64,000 nucleotides of DNA from Paragordius varius (Eukaryota > Nematomorpha): contig OZ176054.1 of NCBI GenBank assembly GCA_964247055.1, positions 6,448,001-6,512,000 on the forward strand, in the 5' to 3' direction. The notes under the pieces are model-generated. The model saw only the letters and a program-made list of their open reading frames with translations, did no database searches and had not been told where the DNA came from. The position numbers and the translations under genes are program-made. The stretch's first letter is position 1. Each line of letters opens with the position of its first letter. Of the stretch, positions 24,101-37,232 are shown in pieces.

Positions 24101-25296
24101 TAGATTGTATAATGGAGCGTGTTAGATCGCCGTAAGAAACTCAAAATATCTGATATGATGACCAAGGGTTCCCGTCGGTTGGCTTCTGATATATTATTAT
24201 AATTTTGTGACAGGTAATATAGTTTTACCTTTTATCAATATTTAAAAATAACTTACTGGAATTAAATTATTTTTGCTATGGTGCTTAAATTAATGATAGA
24301 TTGGCTTCAGATCAGCGACAGAACGATAAACTAGGATATTTGCCTTATCTTTTGGTTTAATATACAGGTTGCGATAGATTTGGCATAACGTTAGTTTGTG
24401 ATAATCTTTTGATGTGCTATTTCACGAAAAATATATACAAAAAAGTGACAATAAATGTATACATAAACTTTTAAACAGCATAAACAATATTTTTTATAAT
24501 AGAGCAGTCAATTAAAAAGTGCAGGTTGAGTTTGATTGGAAATAGTGTGCAAGTTTAAAAACCTCCCTAAAGAAGGTCATGTTTTTTTGGGTCAAACATA
24601 TTTATGACAAAAGATTCTTGTAATCAAACCATTTTATGGGTTAGCATATGCTGTTTTTTCTGATGGTTTTGAGTGATTGTGAGTCTATGATAATAAAAGT
24701 ATTTTAAAGTAAAATTTGTATTATAGACCCTTTTAGAATATGTAATGAGCAATTATTAAAAGCAGTTATAGATTTTGCAAGCCATTCCGCGCCAATGCAA
24801 ATGTAATCTTCGATTTTCCACGATAAATATGGAATTAGAATTAAAAACAACTTTAAGAAAATTAAAAACTGAAAAATATTTAACTATATTAGCCATTCTT
24901 TTAACTTTTTTGGCTTGAGAAGTTTTTATAGTACGTATGATTTTTGGCATATCTTTAGAAATCAATGGCTAACCCATTTAATATTTTGTTACTATTTTTG
25001 GTATAGAACTAAATATAGATTACTAGATTTAAACGCGTTAGTACCTTTCCGTAAACAGCATCAATTAAGGTTTAATAACCTTTTTGATTTCTAGTACAAC
25101 CATAAATATAGAAATTATTATACAAATTTATTATCAAACAGACTGAAATTTTTTTAGAAATTTGTTATATGCCTTAATCTACGAAACAAGGTACCGAATA
25201 TTTTTGTGTATTTAAGGTTTAAGGAAAACAATATATATCTATTGGTTTTACTAATTCGAATCTTAAGAGTATCTAAAAATTAATTTAATATTTGAT

Positions 25297-25345
25297 TGCT
25301 TGGTTTGTTGGTTGGTTAAAAAGTCGATTAACGACCGTTAGCTAT
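25297..25345 (-). mobile_element. LINE 3' tail fragment (unit B)
   Basis: Counterpart of 6261-6310, with the same GGTTGGTT repeats and AAAAAGTCGATTAACGACCG. Confidence 0.4.
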
Positions 25346-25716
25346 CTTAACTTCCTCCATTCGGTTCTGTCATGGCCTCTAATGATACATTTTTATAGAG
25401 AAGATGTTTTAGAAAGGATAAATGTATAAATAAATTTAATCTCATTTATCTATGACATGAAAAAGATAATATAAATAAATAAAGTGTAAAGATAAAATGA
25501 CAAGTGTTGCGGATAAAATCCATAACATTAAACTTATCGCGTAAGTGGTTGTGAGTTTAAATTAATTTATAATTTTTGTAGACTTTAAAATTGTTGATAT
25601 TATACAATAGATTTCCTATCATAATTTTAATAATCAGCGATGTTTAAATAGCTCACTCTCTGAATGATATCAGGCAGTTTTTAGATTTTTTAGGTTTGGA
25701 TATGCAGCTGTTAGAG

Positions 25717-25883
25717 CAGGGGCCTCCAACACAAATATCTTTGCCGTTGTAATAATTTTTTTGGTTTTCTTTATTTTCAGCTCAATTATGGATATGTTCT
25801 AAATAATGGTAAATTTTTGATTGAAATCCAATTTTTATTTTTTTACCATTTTTAGAGCACTTTTGCGTGCCGAAAAAAGCGTG
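25717..25883. mobile_element. hAT-type MITE (unit B copy, right end lost)
   Basis: Same insertion as 6697-6878, with TGTTAGAG target repeats at 25709-25716 and 25884-25891. The left end reads CAGGGGCCTCCAACAC, but the right inverted repeat has been deleted back to the target repeat. Confidence 0.75.
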
Positions 25884-26289
25884 TGTTAGAGGTTTAAAAT
25901 AAATTGATATTTAATTTTTGAAGGGTAAGGATGCGGATTATAAACTATTAACCGGAATTATTAAAAAAGGTATTTATTTTTGTGTCGCTGATATTATATA
26001 ATTAAGCCTTGTATTATAATTTTATTATGGTAATCTCACGTTAAATAATAATTTGGGATTATTAAATGGCTGGCGGATGTGTTTATATCAATATTATTTA
26101 ACTAGCAAAAAAATCCCATTATTAAATATACCATAACTAAATTTATCTATTCAAATTATTAAGAAAACTAAATTTAAAGCCTTTTAGTAATAAACAACAC
26201 CATCTTATTTTTTTTAAAATATTATATTTTAAAATATATATATATGCCAGGTAGAGTGATAATTCTTCTGTTTGTTGGTAAAATACAAC

Positions 26290-27065
26290 ATATTTTTGAA
26301 AAAAACTCAACTATTTATTATACTCAAAATATTGTTCATCGGTTTCTACACGGTTCCCCCCATCTCTCAGTAATATATGAATGGCACAGAAAACTGATGG
26401 CTGCCAGTTGTCAAGTTATTTTCCACGTTTTTGATATTGAAGTGTTGCTCTAAGCGCCTGCCTCATTGTGCGAAGTAGTATTCGTCAGATGGCTCCAGGT
26501 CAAGAGAATAGGGCGGATGCGGAATTTCCAATCGAAATTTTAGACTTTCCCTGTTTCGCTGTGGAAGACGGAGCATTATCATGTAGCAAAATCCCTTACC
26601 ATTCTGGCCATTCCGGTCGTTAAAAAATAAATGCATGGTTTAAATTTATCATTTGTTGGCAGCGTTATGTATTAATGATTTCACTAGTCCTCAAGTGGAT
26701 AATGCACAATACCGCTCTCACCAGAGCATGGTCTTTTTACGGCGATTTGACCTTCGTGTTGAACTGGATTAACGAGGTAATAGCCATGATTTTTTAAGCT
26801 TTGGAATACAAAAGAATAATACTTCTCATCACCTGAACAGATTGTTGCAAAAAAATTTGATTGCGTGATTTTAAAGCAGGAATACACAAGGCACTTGCAT
26901 TTTCGATTTGACAATTGTGTACCGAATTGGTTGTTGTCTGCTCATTGTCTTTTGTAATACATATGTCTGTCATAAGTTGTTTTTGAGTTGGGTTATAATC
27001 TAATATCTTTTGTACATTAGCATCCTCGAAGTTGTGTATATAAGAGCGATCACACTCTTTCACAT
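26290..27065 (-). pseudogene. Decayed mariner transposase (unit B)
   Basis: Counterpart of the unit A relic. The minus strand reads SGDEKYYSFVFQSLKNHGY, then LVNPVQHEGQIAVKRPC and GIVHYPLED, then the LLHDNAPSSTAKQ and PPYSLDLEPSD blocks in other frames. This copy shows the first catalytic Asp block (GDEK) better than unit A. It is not functional. Confidence 0.8.
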
Positions 27066-27587
27066 CATATCAAAACTTTTAAGATTTTAAAACCATGTTT
27101 TACATGTGTTAATTGATAGAGCATATTCAACATATGCCAACAAACGATAACTTTCAACGGTCTTGTACATCTGATGACGTGCCGCAAATTTTTTTCATCA
27201 CCGAAATGTGACATGATCACTGAATGGTCATAAAACATTGATATTTGCGCAATTAACTTGCTTGTGTTTGTCGTATAATGTCAGTTGAACAAAAGGGCGT
27301 CTGATCAAATTAATCGTCTGCGCAATTTACCTACGTTTCATCCTATGTAAAACGGTAATTAAGGCTTCTGGTTTCCGTTGTTTTATGATTTATTACTATA
27401 AAGGCGTTCATTGCATAATTAATCCATCCACTTATTTAAAACTCAATCATTGAACTTTACACCCTAATCATTGATTCGATGGTGCTCTCATAAATATTTT
27501 ATTAACGGTTAAAATATCAGCTATAATAGCTACCTTATTAATAATTATATTTTACAATACTTTATGTATAGCGATTATCATGCTTAT

Positions 27588-29580
27588 TCCGAGAATCACA
27601 TACTGGAGTTAAACCAATTTAATTTTGTTTAATTATATGGTATATTTTTAAAAATGTATACATTTTATATATCTTTCATCATACATTATCGGTATCTTTG
27701 TCAATTTTGGAGAGACGTCGAAATGAAATTCGAAACTATTGTTTGAATAACAAATAGCTGAATCATGCCAAAAACAATATATATTATAACCTTTATATTT
27801 TACCAAAATTCTATGCCAAAATATTAGTTTGCTATAATTGGTACTGACACCTCCAAAGCCCCATATATATAAATAAGATAAAATATATTATGTACACATT
27901 ATTATCAAATTTAAATTTAAAACCACATCATGCAATTATTCCAGATTCTATATGGATTAATTATATCGATATTTGTTTTCGGAAAATATTCGGGTATATT
28001 AATTTTTTATAGTCATATAATTTGGTTTCTCTGTTTATAATTACCCTTAATTGTTATAAGTAAAAATTTAAAATATACTCAAAAGCTTTGACAGTCCGGG
28101 CAATCCATAATGTTCAAAAATACCAATAATTTTACTAGGAAGCTATACTGAAACCGTGTTTTCTTATTCATGATCTTTACACTTTTTTGTCAACGATGAC
28201 ATATTGGGGTAGTTGTCTATCACAGAATCTTGTAAATAAAGTACTATTTTTAAGTTATATTAGTTAATAATTTATTATCAAGCCTTTCTCCTGCATTAAA
28301 AAAAGCTTTTATTTTTAAAGTTTTGTTCTAGAGTCTATAATAAGAATAGCTTCCTAACACGCAATTAAACAGCTGATTTTAAAATCAATAAAAATTAAGT
28401 TTTTGCTGGTAAAATATAACCAGAAAACTTAGTAAAAATAATTATTAATTTTCTAATCATAATACATTCATTTGGCTATTGTATTAAATTTAAAAAAATT
28501 AAAGAAAAAATGGCGTGGCAAAAAAGTTTGAGATTAGGATATTTTTAAATTTAACATTTTTTAAAAAAATTATGAAGCATGCGCATCAAAAGCTTAATAA
28601 ATATATTTTTAAAAATTTAATATTGTTCTGTGATATAAAACTACCCCATAAGGTCATGAAGTGTTAAACATAGGTTATCGTTTTGAAATGTGAACAAAAC
28701 GTATAGAGGTATAACTGGTAACCCCAAGTTATTTTATATTTTACAACTGTAAAATATGGATGTCATTAAAAATTAAACTTTTACCATTTATGTTTTGGCC
28801 TAACAAAACTGTTTGCCATAGATTCTATTTTGATTTCGCCCAAAAAAGAGCATGGATTATCCAAGCCTCATAAATCTTTGCTTCACCTGAAAAATATAAA
28901 ATCACATGAATTAAAACGAGGTATATTTAATAAAATGAATTAAAACAAAAATAATCTATAAATATTGTTATCATTTATTTTAGAACGCCGTGTTAAAAGA
29001 CTCGTGGATACTGGTAAATATTATAATTTCTTGGCATGAAAAAGTTGTTAAATATAACGAAAGCTAATGTTAGCCATATCGGTATTCTAAATGGCTAAAA
29101 GTTAATTTTTCCATGTCTGCCATGCATGAGATTCGTTTTTATTTAAAACAATTTTCGAAATTATCGGGAGTTGTCAATTAAATATGCAACTGATAAAATA
29201 AAAAATCTTAGACTTAATAGTGAAAAACCCCTTTGCCTTTTAAAATACCGAAATGGCAAATAATATTTCTCGTTACCGTGTATACGATATTATAATAGAT
29301 ACTGAGAGTGATGATGGAGCAGGGGAATCTACTGATGATGATGATAATATCCAAGTTCCTTTATCAAGGAGAAGACACATATTATCAAAAATTAATATGT
29401 AATAATGTAACAACAAATTATAAATATAGTTGCATTATTTTTTTATATAATTTTTAAAACTTTGTACGTGCACCACATATAACAATAGCGTAAAAGGGAG
29501 TCATGGTATTAAATAAGTTTACAAAAAACTTTAAACTTTCCGAACATTGATGTTTTTAGAGGCAAATTACATATTGTTTA
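27588..29580 (-). repeat. Block inverted between the two units (copy in B)
   Basis: Reverse complement of 12690-14912 without the MITE that sits in unit A. It begins about ten bases after the collinear homology with unit A stops (27578), so the inversion junction is well resolved. Confidence 0.85.
28795..29402 (+). CDS. Candidate unknown spliced gene, copy B (partial)
   Basis: Unrecognised. Pieces in order: an exon of unclear start (about 28795) to 28920, containing KKEHGLSKPHKSLLHLKN and KSHELKR; 28984-29013 (ERRVKRLVDT); and 29299-29402 (TESDDGAGESTDDDDN, then PLSRRRHILSKINM, stop). The introns are 63 and 285 bases, GT-AG, and the phases agree. Compared with copy A there are two amino-acid changes in the long first piece and three in the last, and no indels. 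The alternative reading is a lone 49-codon frame at 29253-29402. The basic middle and acidic tail suggest a nuclear protein, but no family was recognised. Confidence 0.4.
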
Positions 29581-29621
29581 ATGTTGGGTCTCACCAAAAC
29601 TTGACGGAGAGGCCGTTTATC

Positions 29622-31730
29622 ATATGATAAAGTGACCAGATAGGCTGTTTTTCGCAGTTACAGTACTGGGTTTTCGAAAAAAAACCGCGCCTGTACTGCC
29701 CTGACTTTTGTACTGCTTTTTGAAAATTTTTTTTATAAATATTTTAATTACCATTTATTTGTACAAATTTTGTTTGTAGAATTCGATAGAGTACCCTTAG
29801 TTAAAATAAATAAATGGTTTTTTTAACTGTAAAAAACTATGGCTTTTAATTTTAATATTTTATTTTCTGCTCTAATTATACATTGAGTTGCGTTTTAAAC
29901 CGGCCATATCGCTTATGAATGCAGCCATTCGCGAAGTGGCGAAACTATCAATATCAGACTCCAGATTTAGGCCAACCTTTCACTCAGGGCTTCCGCAAAA
30001 GCGACCTCAAAAATAACCAAAAAATAAATTAATATTTCAGTAATTTTATCTTTTGAAAATTCATCTTGTTTCATATAAGTTTCAGCTAAATTAAATTTAT
30101 TTGGGTTTACTTTAATTATAATTATCAAACGGAAAATTTTTATATTTCCGCATATTATTTTTAAAATTCATTATATTTGGTTTCGATATAACCTTTTTTT
30201 AGGAATAAAACAACTTTTTTATGTTTTGTGCGGGAGGTATGTTCCCTAATTTTTTGCTTCCTTAAACTTTAATTTTTAGCCAGTCTTTTCATTCTTTTGT
30301 GCATAAACAAATTTATAGACCTATTTTAATTTTGGCACACACACACACACATAATAATTTTTTTATTAATTCCATTTTAATTTTCTTTTCCGTGCCTTTT
30401 CCTATAAACAAAATATGGACTACGGAAAAACACAACTTACAATATATACTTTGAAAGCAAAATAGTCAAAAATATAGAAGAAAATTGTGAAGCTTTTTTA
30501 GAAAAAATTTCGCAAAACCATAAATTATTGGGACAAATACATAAATCTGAAAAAAATATATAATTTATTATTTTTAGATATTATTACTATTATAAAAAAT
30601 AATTATTTATTAATAATTATGTCACGTCATATACCATTGATTGGGTAGACTCAGAACTATTTGAATTATTTTTGAATTTTACACTGTAGCAAAGTCGGCA
30701 TTTGAATAATTTTCAATCCATTCACCTATCTTTTTTTCATCAACGCATAGTTTTACCTGCTGTCAAATAGTCATTTTTTCTAAAAAGCTATGGAACAGAA
30801 CTTTCATAAGATCGTGTGTGAAGGATTTTATCTGCACGGCAACAACTTATAAAAACCAGATATATTGTTTCCCTCTATTTTTATTATCATATATTGGTAA
30901 TTATATTGTTTTTGACAATTAGCATTTTTTAAAACAAACATACCATTATAATATATATATTTATAAAAATGGAAAGCTTGGTGATCTATTTCAGGGAAAC
31001 CGGTAGATCCATTCAAATCCAAATGTCGAAAAAATATAATCATTAATGAATGCCCCGACAATATCTTCGCCCTTTTTTGAATTAGGCCCCCAGTTCGGGC
31101 CTACCCCGTGTAAAAAAACAGTTTTTTTTGAAAAAACAAGTCCACAAAAATCGTGTCTTTGAGAGAATTTTTTGGAAAACGTGTTGGACTATTCAATTTC
31201 AAATATGATTTTTGTTTACTTATATTCGATTGCGCCGAACATAATCCGCTCGCTTTTTTAATTAAGGCCCTCTTTTTACCCGCTCCTCCCGTAAAATGCC
31301 ATTTTTCCAAAAAAATTCAAATTGTTAGAATCGATTTTTCGCCCAAGTAAACAATATATTAGAATGAATGCACCGTTTTGAAATTCCTATGAGATCATAG
31401 CTAATAAATAATGTTTCGAAATAATCCACATATGTGGATCCTTTTTTCAAATAGCCCCACCAGTCCAAAGAACGTCCTCGGGCTGCGTAGCAGCACGAGA
31501 TTTACGCTAGTATTATTTTATATATCCATATATATAACATATTATATAATATATGTATATATATTTATATTAAATTTTTAATAAATTTATTGGATATTTT
31601 AATTGTTACTAATGAACTTATAAATAGTAACGAACAATATCATTTAATATAAAACGCCAAAAATCCGGTTAAAAAATAGGCAAAGTATGTTTTAATTTTG
31701 TACTGCGCCAGGGTTCTAAATATCTGGTCA
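29622..31730. mobile_element. Probable hAT-like insertion, unit B only
   Basis: The left end GTGACCAGATAGG and right end ATATCTGGTCAC are inverted, and just inside both lie CAGTACTGG/GCAGTAC-like words. No unit A counterpart exists. A lone similar right end (GTCTGGTCACCCTA) lies near 32310. No matching target duplication was found, so the limits are tentative. It contains a Helitron at 30985-31510. Confidence 0.5.
30985..31510 (+). mobile_element. Short nonautonomous Helitron
   Basis: Begins TCTATTTCAGGG after an A and ends TTTACGCTAG before a T, with a GCTGC/GCAGC hairpin shortly before the end. The first 250 bases are related to the Helitron at 19776 (shared CCGGTAGAT and ATTCAAATCCAAATGTC words). 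At 526 bases it is an internally deleted relative. Confidence 0.7.
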
Positions 31731-31892
31731 CATTATTGTAATATCATGCTTGCCGCCATGTGGTAGGGTGAATTCCCCCTCGCATGTAGAACATTTAACA
31801 AGTGATTAATTTTTCGTTTTTTTGATAAAAGGGATTTTTTCATTAATTCATCGTTGAATTTACAACCTCTTTTTATACTCATATTTTTAACT

Positions 31893-32104
31893 AATATTAG
31901 TATAAAAAATATTATATTACCTTAATTTTCTGGAGTAAACGTATAAGCTACCGATTTGATGTATTGATTTGCTTTTTTGATAATGTTGGCAGGTAATATA
32001 ACTAAAATATTAGTATAAAAAATATTTTATTACCTTAAATTTCTGGAGTAAACGTATAGCTACCGATTTCTGGTATTAATTTGCTTTTTGATAATGTTGG
32101 CGGT
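31893..32104 (+). repeat. Tandem duplication of a unit of about 105 bases
   Basis: Two adjacent near-identical units (about 31893-32003 and 32004-32104). Each contains TATTAGTATAAAAAATATT, CTGGAGTAAACGTATA and TTTGATAATGTTGGC. Noncoding. Confidence 0.85.
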
Positions 32105-32329
32105 AGGATTAAATGCAAAGTGTATAATCATATGACATAAATTCAAAAAAAATAAATAATTTAAATTAAAAAATAAAAAATTTTAAATTTAAAATTGATA
32201 TAGATTTTAAAGATAACTAATGATAAAAAATTTAAACGGACAAAAAAATAATTTTTTTATAAAAATTAAATGTATTTTAAAATTTTTTTTATAATCGTGA
32301 AAAAGCGGGACGTCTGGTCACCCTATCTA

Positions 32330-33315
32330 TAACGATATTTTTAAGCATTTTTCTGGCTTCAAATTTTAATCATATTAAAATATAATATAAAGGATACCTG
32401 CTTCTGTTTTTTTCAATAATTATTTTTTAGAAATTCACATATGATTTGAAGTCCGAATACAATACTTATTAAGTAAATTATTTCGAACGCAAAATAAAAA
32501 CAAAAATAAATTATAATTTTGTGGAAAAAGAATTCCATGCAAAAATATTCAAAAAATTTTTTTCGGCGGTCAAGAAGACCGCAGTCGACCGTTTGGACAC
32601 CCCTGCTGAAAGATTATATCTTAATAACAAAGAAATGTGTGAATTTCCACTAAATTATGAAAAATTAATATGGATTTTCTAAGAGAGCGTGACAATAATC
32701 TGAAACCATCAAAACAATTTAATTCCTTAATAATTATTAAATATACGTTCGAATAAAAATTATTTTTAATGATGAATAAGCATTAGAGAAAATAACGTGT
32801 TGGACGATTCCTCTTTCGCCCAAAACTCCGATTCTCAAGTTTTATAGCAGATTAACTTAAATAAATACCGAAAATATGGAAAATATAATATCGTAAAGCC
32901 TTAATTGATAGACCTCAGCAATCAAACCAATAATAGTATTGTGTTAATTTTGTTATTCACAAAAATTGTATATTATGAATTAAGGATATTTTCGTTTATA
33001 ATATATCAGTTTTATATCAGTTATAAGACGCAAAATACATAATAATAATCAATTTTTTACTCATGTTAAATGAATAGAACAGATCTAACTTACACAGCAA
33101 TTTATATTAATTTTGGCTTGAGTTTGACAGTTTGATGTATGCATTAACTATCTATATAATTTTCTTTCGCAATTTTCATGCGAAAAGAATGCAATTCATG
33201 ACAATTAAATAGTTAAAAATAAAAATAAAAAACCACACAAAAAATAATAAAAAATATACATATCGCGCACAAAAAATCTTTTCTTTTTATATTACAATAA
33301 AAATCAAAACAAAAC
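32330..33315 (+). promoter_or_regulatory. Annexin upstream region, duplicated in unit A
   Basis: Sequence up to 33260 is conserved at 15900-16783 and ends 55 bases before the annexin start codon. It includes a short palindromic motif TCGCAATTTTCATGCGA near 33170. Promoter function is inferred from position only. Confidence 0.4.
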
Positions 33316-34419
33316 ATGAAGTTTATACTACCAATCTTAGTGTGCGTTTGGACTTATATTTCGTGCCAAGATTATTATAACATTGGGTATACGTATGCGA
33401 CTCAAGCTCCACCAGTTCCTGGAAATCCATATAATTATCCCTCGAATTATGTTAATTATCCTGCCAATGTGAATCAATATGCTTCATACGAAACAAATAG
33501 GCCCACAATTAATCTAAATTATCCGACTCAGGCTCCATCTCAGGTAAATTGATTTTTAATTTTCTGCTTTTTTGCTAAATATTGTTAGGAAGCTATAATT
33601 GGAAATTGTTAAATTTTTAGTTGTATGGTAATTAAAAAGTAGTTCAGTCGGACCGATTTGTATTGAAGGTAAGCATTCACCATAATTCCATAGACACCAT
33701 AGAAGAGATTATTTGGCTAAAAAAATATGCCATTACGATTACATGCAATTGCCATGTAGAAAGAAAGATTTAATATTTATTAACCAAATTTTTGTCTAAT
33801 TTCTTAAAATTTTATTTTTAAGCACTTTTATAACCCAGCCCAATGAAACGCTATAATAAGGGTTGATAAACTGAGGCTACCGGGTAGCCCAATAGGGATC
33901 CACATCTTAGATTCTTTATTTATTTTAATTTTTGCTATTAAATATTTGCTGAAGAAACGTTTTACTTCGTTAACAAATTATTGATCAATTGGACATATAA
34001 ATTTTTCTGAATAATTATAGGCGATGATGAGCAATGAATACAGAGGTAATCCAACTATTTTCGATTTTCCCAACCTTAATGCCACAGCGGATGCTATTAA
34101 CTTACGGGTTGCCACTCGAGGATTAGGTATGTAGCAAAATCAAAAAATAGATCCTTTTTTTATATAAAATATTCAATATAGAAATATAATATGATCCGAA
34201 ATATCTTATTATTGTTTTTAATATTTTTTTTTAATTAAAACGAGTTATTAATCTATTTAAAACCATATTATGTTTTATGGTAATTTAGGAACTGCGGTTT
34301 CAAGCATGGCTGATATATTAACCAAGAGATCTAATTCAGATCGTCAAAAAATAGCGGCTAATTACAAAGATATGTATGGGAAGGTATAGTTTAAATTTAT
34401 TTTTCGTAATTTCGTCTTA

Positions 34420-34477
<58 letters not shown>

Positions 34478-37232
34478 TTTTGTCAATTTTTATTATAATA
34501 GGATATTCAACATAAATTTAAATGGGAATGGAAAATATTTGGACATGCTAAGGAAATGTTCAATGATCTCTTCGTGCCCAAGATTGATTATGATGCTCAA
34601 ATTATATACTCGTCTATTAAGGTTTCAATTTTTTTATAGTCAAATACCGCAAAAGAAATATTTTTAAGGGATATGTTATAATATCTAGTTAAATTTACCA
34701 TTTTTTATACATATAATTAAATTGTTACAAGGTTAGCAATAAACAATTAACCAGTTTATTTATATTGCAGTAAATAAATTTATAATTTCCATCATTTTTT
34801 TAAAAAATCAGATCATGGCTTGTATATAAACCAATAAAAAGGCATACATGAAACCGATATTTCTATATCAACCTTTTCCTTCAGGTGTGTTTCAATGGAA
34901 AAAAATTGATTAAATTAAAATATTAAGCTCTCTATCTGGATTTAAAAGTGAATTTAAATATCAAATCGTTAATATTCTGATATATTAATGTTCTTTCGCA
35001 GAATCTAATACAAATAAATGTAAATTAATAAAAATGGATCATATGAATAAAAAATTAATTTTTTGCTCTGCATATTTAGAATATGAAACACAAATTCATC
35101 TGGTAAAATATAATTAAAATTCTTCGATAGGGAAAATTATTTATATTTCTTATCTATTTAGCGGTTTTATTCAAATTAAAATATTTAATTATTGATATCG
35201 TCAATGAAAAAAAATATTACAAAGCTCAAATAAATATATGTACGGCTTCAAGGTATATTTTTTAATGGATTTGATGATGTTTTACAACACAAGATTTCAT
35301 CAATCTTTGCAAAATTAATTTTCCTAATGAAAATATCATTACTTATGCAATGTGTTCATATTTATTTCAAAAATTTAAAATTTTTAATTATATAGGGGAT
35401 TGGAACAGATTTGGATACAATAACAGGTGTTTTATGTGGAAAGAGTTTTGAAGAAATCCAACAAATTAAAGCTGCCTATCAACGAAGTATATCTATAATT
35501 TAAAAATAAATAAAAATATAGATATTTTTTTTTGAAATTTTATAATGGGATATTTTGGTTTACTAAACTTTACAATTAAATGGTTAACAACAACTGTATT
35601 ATTGTAACTCAAACAAATAATCAAATCTTAAAAATAACTTTAAAAAATATTGTATAACACAGAATATAAATCAACATTGGAAAATGATCTTAAACGGGAT
35701 ACCTCCGGACCTGTCCGTAACCTATACATGCATCTTTTGAATGTATATGCACAAAATTTTTTTATTAAAGTTTGACACTAAAGTCATTTTTTATGGTAAA
35801 TTTATTTTGCAAATTAGTTTTTTTTTTCAATAATTTGAACCAATTTCTTTTAGACTCCACGCGAGAATGGTGTGAACATGCAACAAGTTGAACAAGATGC
35901 CAAAGTATGCAACATTTATCTAACTCTATATACAGGCATAAATAAAAACATAACGACAAATATTTTTTTAAAAGTGTTTTTTTAAAAATGTAAATTATCG
36001 TTTTGGATTGCAGATAAGGGTAAATATAAATTGGTTACATCAATTATACAGTACACATCAATGTTAGCCAATTCAAATCCGTTTAGGCCGATTGGCAATA
36101 CAGTAGATGAGGAGGGACGGTTGAAATTACGATTTTTGCCTATCTTACAACATTAAATATTTTTTAATTGCGGACAAAATTTCCTTTTCATCATATGCTA
36201 CTGTATTAACAATTAACTAGTGAATTGACCAGCATTAATGTGCATACACTATCAAAAAATAATTATATATTTTATGACGGAAAAATCAAGAATTGTTTAC
36301 ATTTTATTTGGATAATTGCCCATTAAAAAATATATAAAATTATTTTTCTAAAAAAACTTTAAACTTAGGATATCGTTGGAACCGATATAAAACATTTTCA
36401 GGATGAAAATGCTCTCTTTAGAATTTTAGCAACTAGAAGTAAACCGCACATACAACGCGTCCTCGATTCCTACCAAAGACAGGCCAATATTCCATTAATT
36501 GCTGCTCTAAACAAAGATTTGTCTGGTGACATAACTCAACAGGGCAAAGCTGTCCGAACCGTTAAAAATTTATGTATGTGGAGAATAAAATTTAATTTAT
36601 TAATGATGGAAAAATAAGTTTTAGCAATATTTTTACGGATTAAAGAAAATATACATTGATTTTAAATTTGTTAATACTGATAATATTTTTTTTTGATTTT
36701 TTTAAATTTATTATCTGTTAATATACAGTGGAGTGTTATGTGTCACCACCAACGTTTTTTGCGCAACAATTCAACAAAAACATGAAGGTATTTATTTAAT
36801 TAAATATTTAATGCTTCGGGTATCATGTTGACCAAATAATACTTTTAAATCAATCAATCATATAACCATATGTCCCCTTTTAAAAAATATTTTAATTTTA
36901 AGGGAATTGGGACCAGTGATAAAAAGTTGTTTAGACCTATCATCGCCCGCAGTGAAATAGATTTGCAAGATATAAAGGACAAATACCAGGAAATATTCAA
37001 GGAAAATTTGAAAGATCGAATTGGAGTAAAACATTTTTATAGAAAAACACATATGTATATAAAATAATTAAAATTATTACAAATTTATATTTTATGTTAT
37101 TATGAACTTAAGGAATTCAAATTATTTTTTAATTTTTTCAATACTCAGAGAGAAACTTCAGGAAATTTCAAACTTCTTATGCAAGGAATGTTAGACGGAA
37201 ATCGGGATATGATCTCCAAAAATTATCATTAA
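33316..37232 (+). CDS. Annexin with N-terminal signal peptide
   Basis: Eleven exons: 33316-33543, 34021-34126, 34289-34383, 34502-34621, 35396-35486, 35663-35742, 35854-35904, 36369-36573, 36729-36787, 36903-37025, 37149-37232; 413 residues, all phases consistent. Annexins bind phospholipid membranes through calcium. Four repeats are visible, starting RGLGTA, GIGTDL, DIVGTD and GIGTSDKK. Acidic cap residues are present in KRDTSG, NKDLSGD and GRETSG; the first repeat lacks the usual TG after its Glu. The N-terminus MKFILPILVCVWTYISC looks like a signal peptide, followed by a Pro/Tyr/Asn-rich tail (residues 18-76). Most annexins have no signal peptide, so secretion is an inference worth testing. 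Unit A has lost exons 1-7. Confidence 0.9.
34423..34472. repeat. (TA)n microsatellite
   Basis: Pure TA tract of about 50 bases in annexin intron 3. Confidence 0.95.

Larger units (their letters stand above)
23396..26289. other. Intergenic DNA upstream of phosphatase B
   Basis: Counterpart of 4414-7329. It is nearly identical to unit A up to about 23720, then moderately diverged. Contains the unit B copies of the LINE tail and the hAT MITE. No gene was seen. Confidence 0.6.
17499..36310 (+). repeat. Segmental duplication unit B
   Basis: Right copy of the duplication, starting with the same words as base 1 (AAGAACCGTTGCT). It carries phosphatase copy B, the second mariner relic, an inverted version of the unit A block, and the annexin upstream region followed by real annexin exons. 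The homology ends inside the annexin intron just before 36369, so one duplication breakpoint lay in that intron. Unit-specific insertions (hAT 19567-21162; about 2.1 kb at 29622-31730) explain part of the size difference. Confidence 0.85.
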
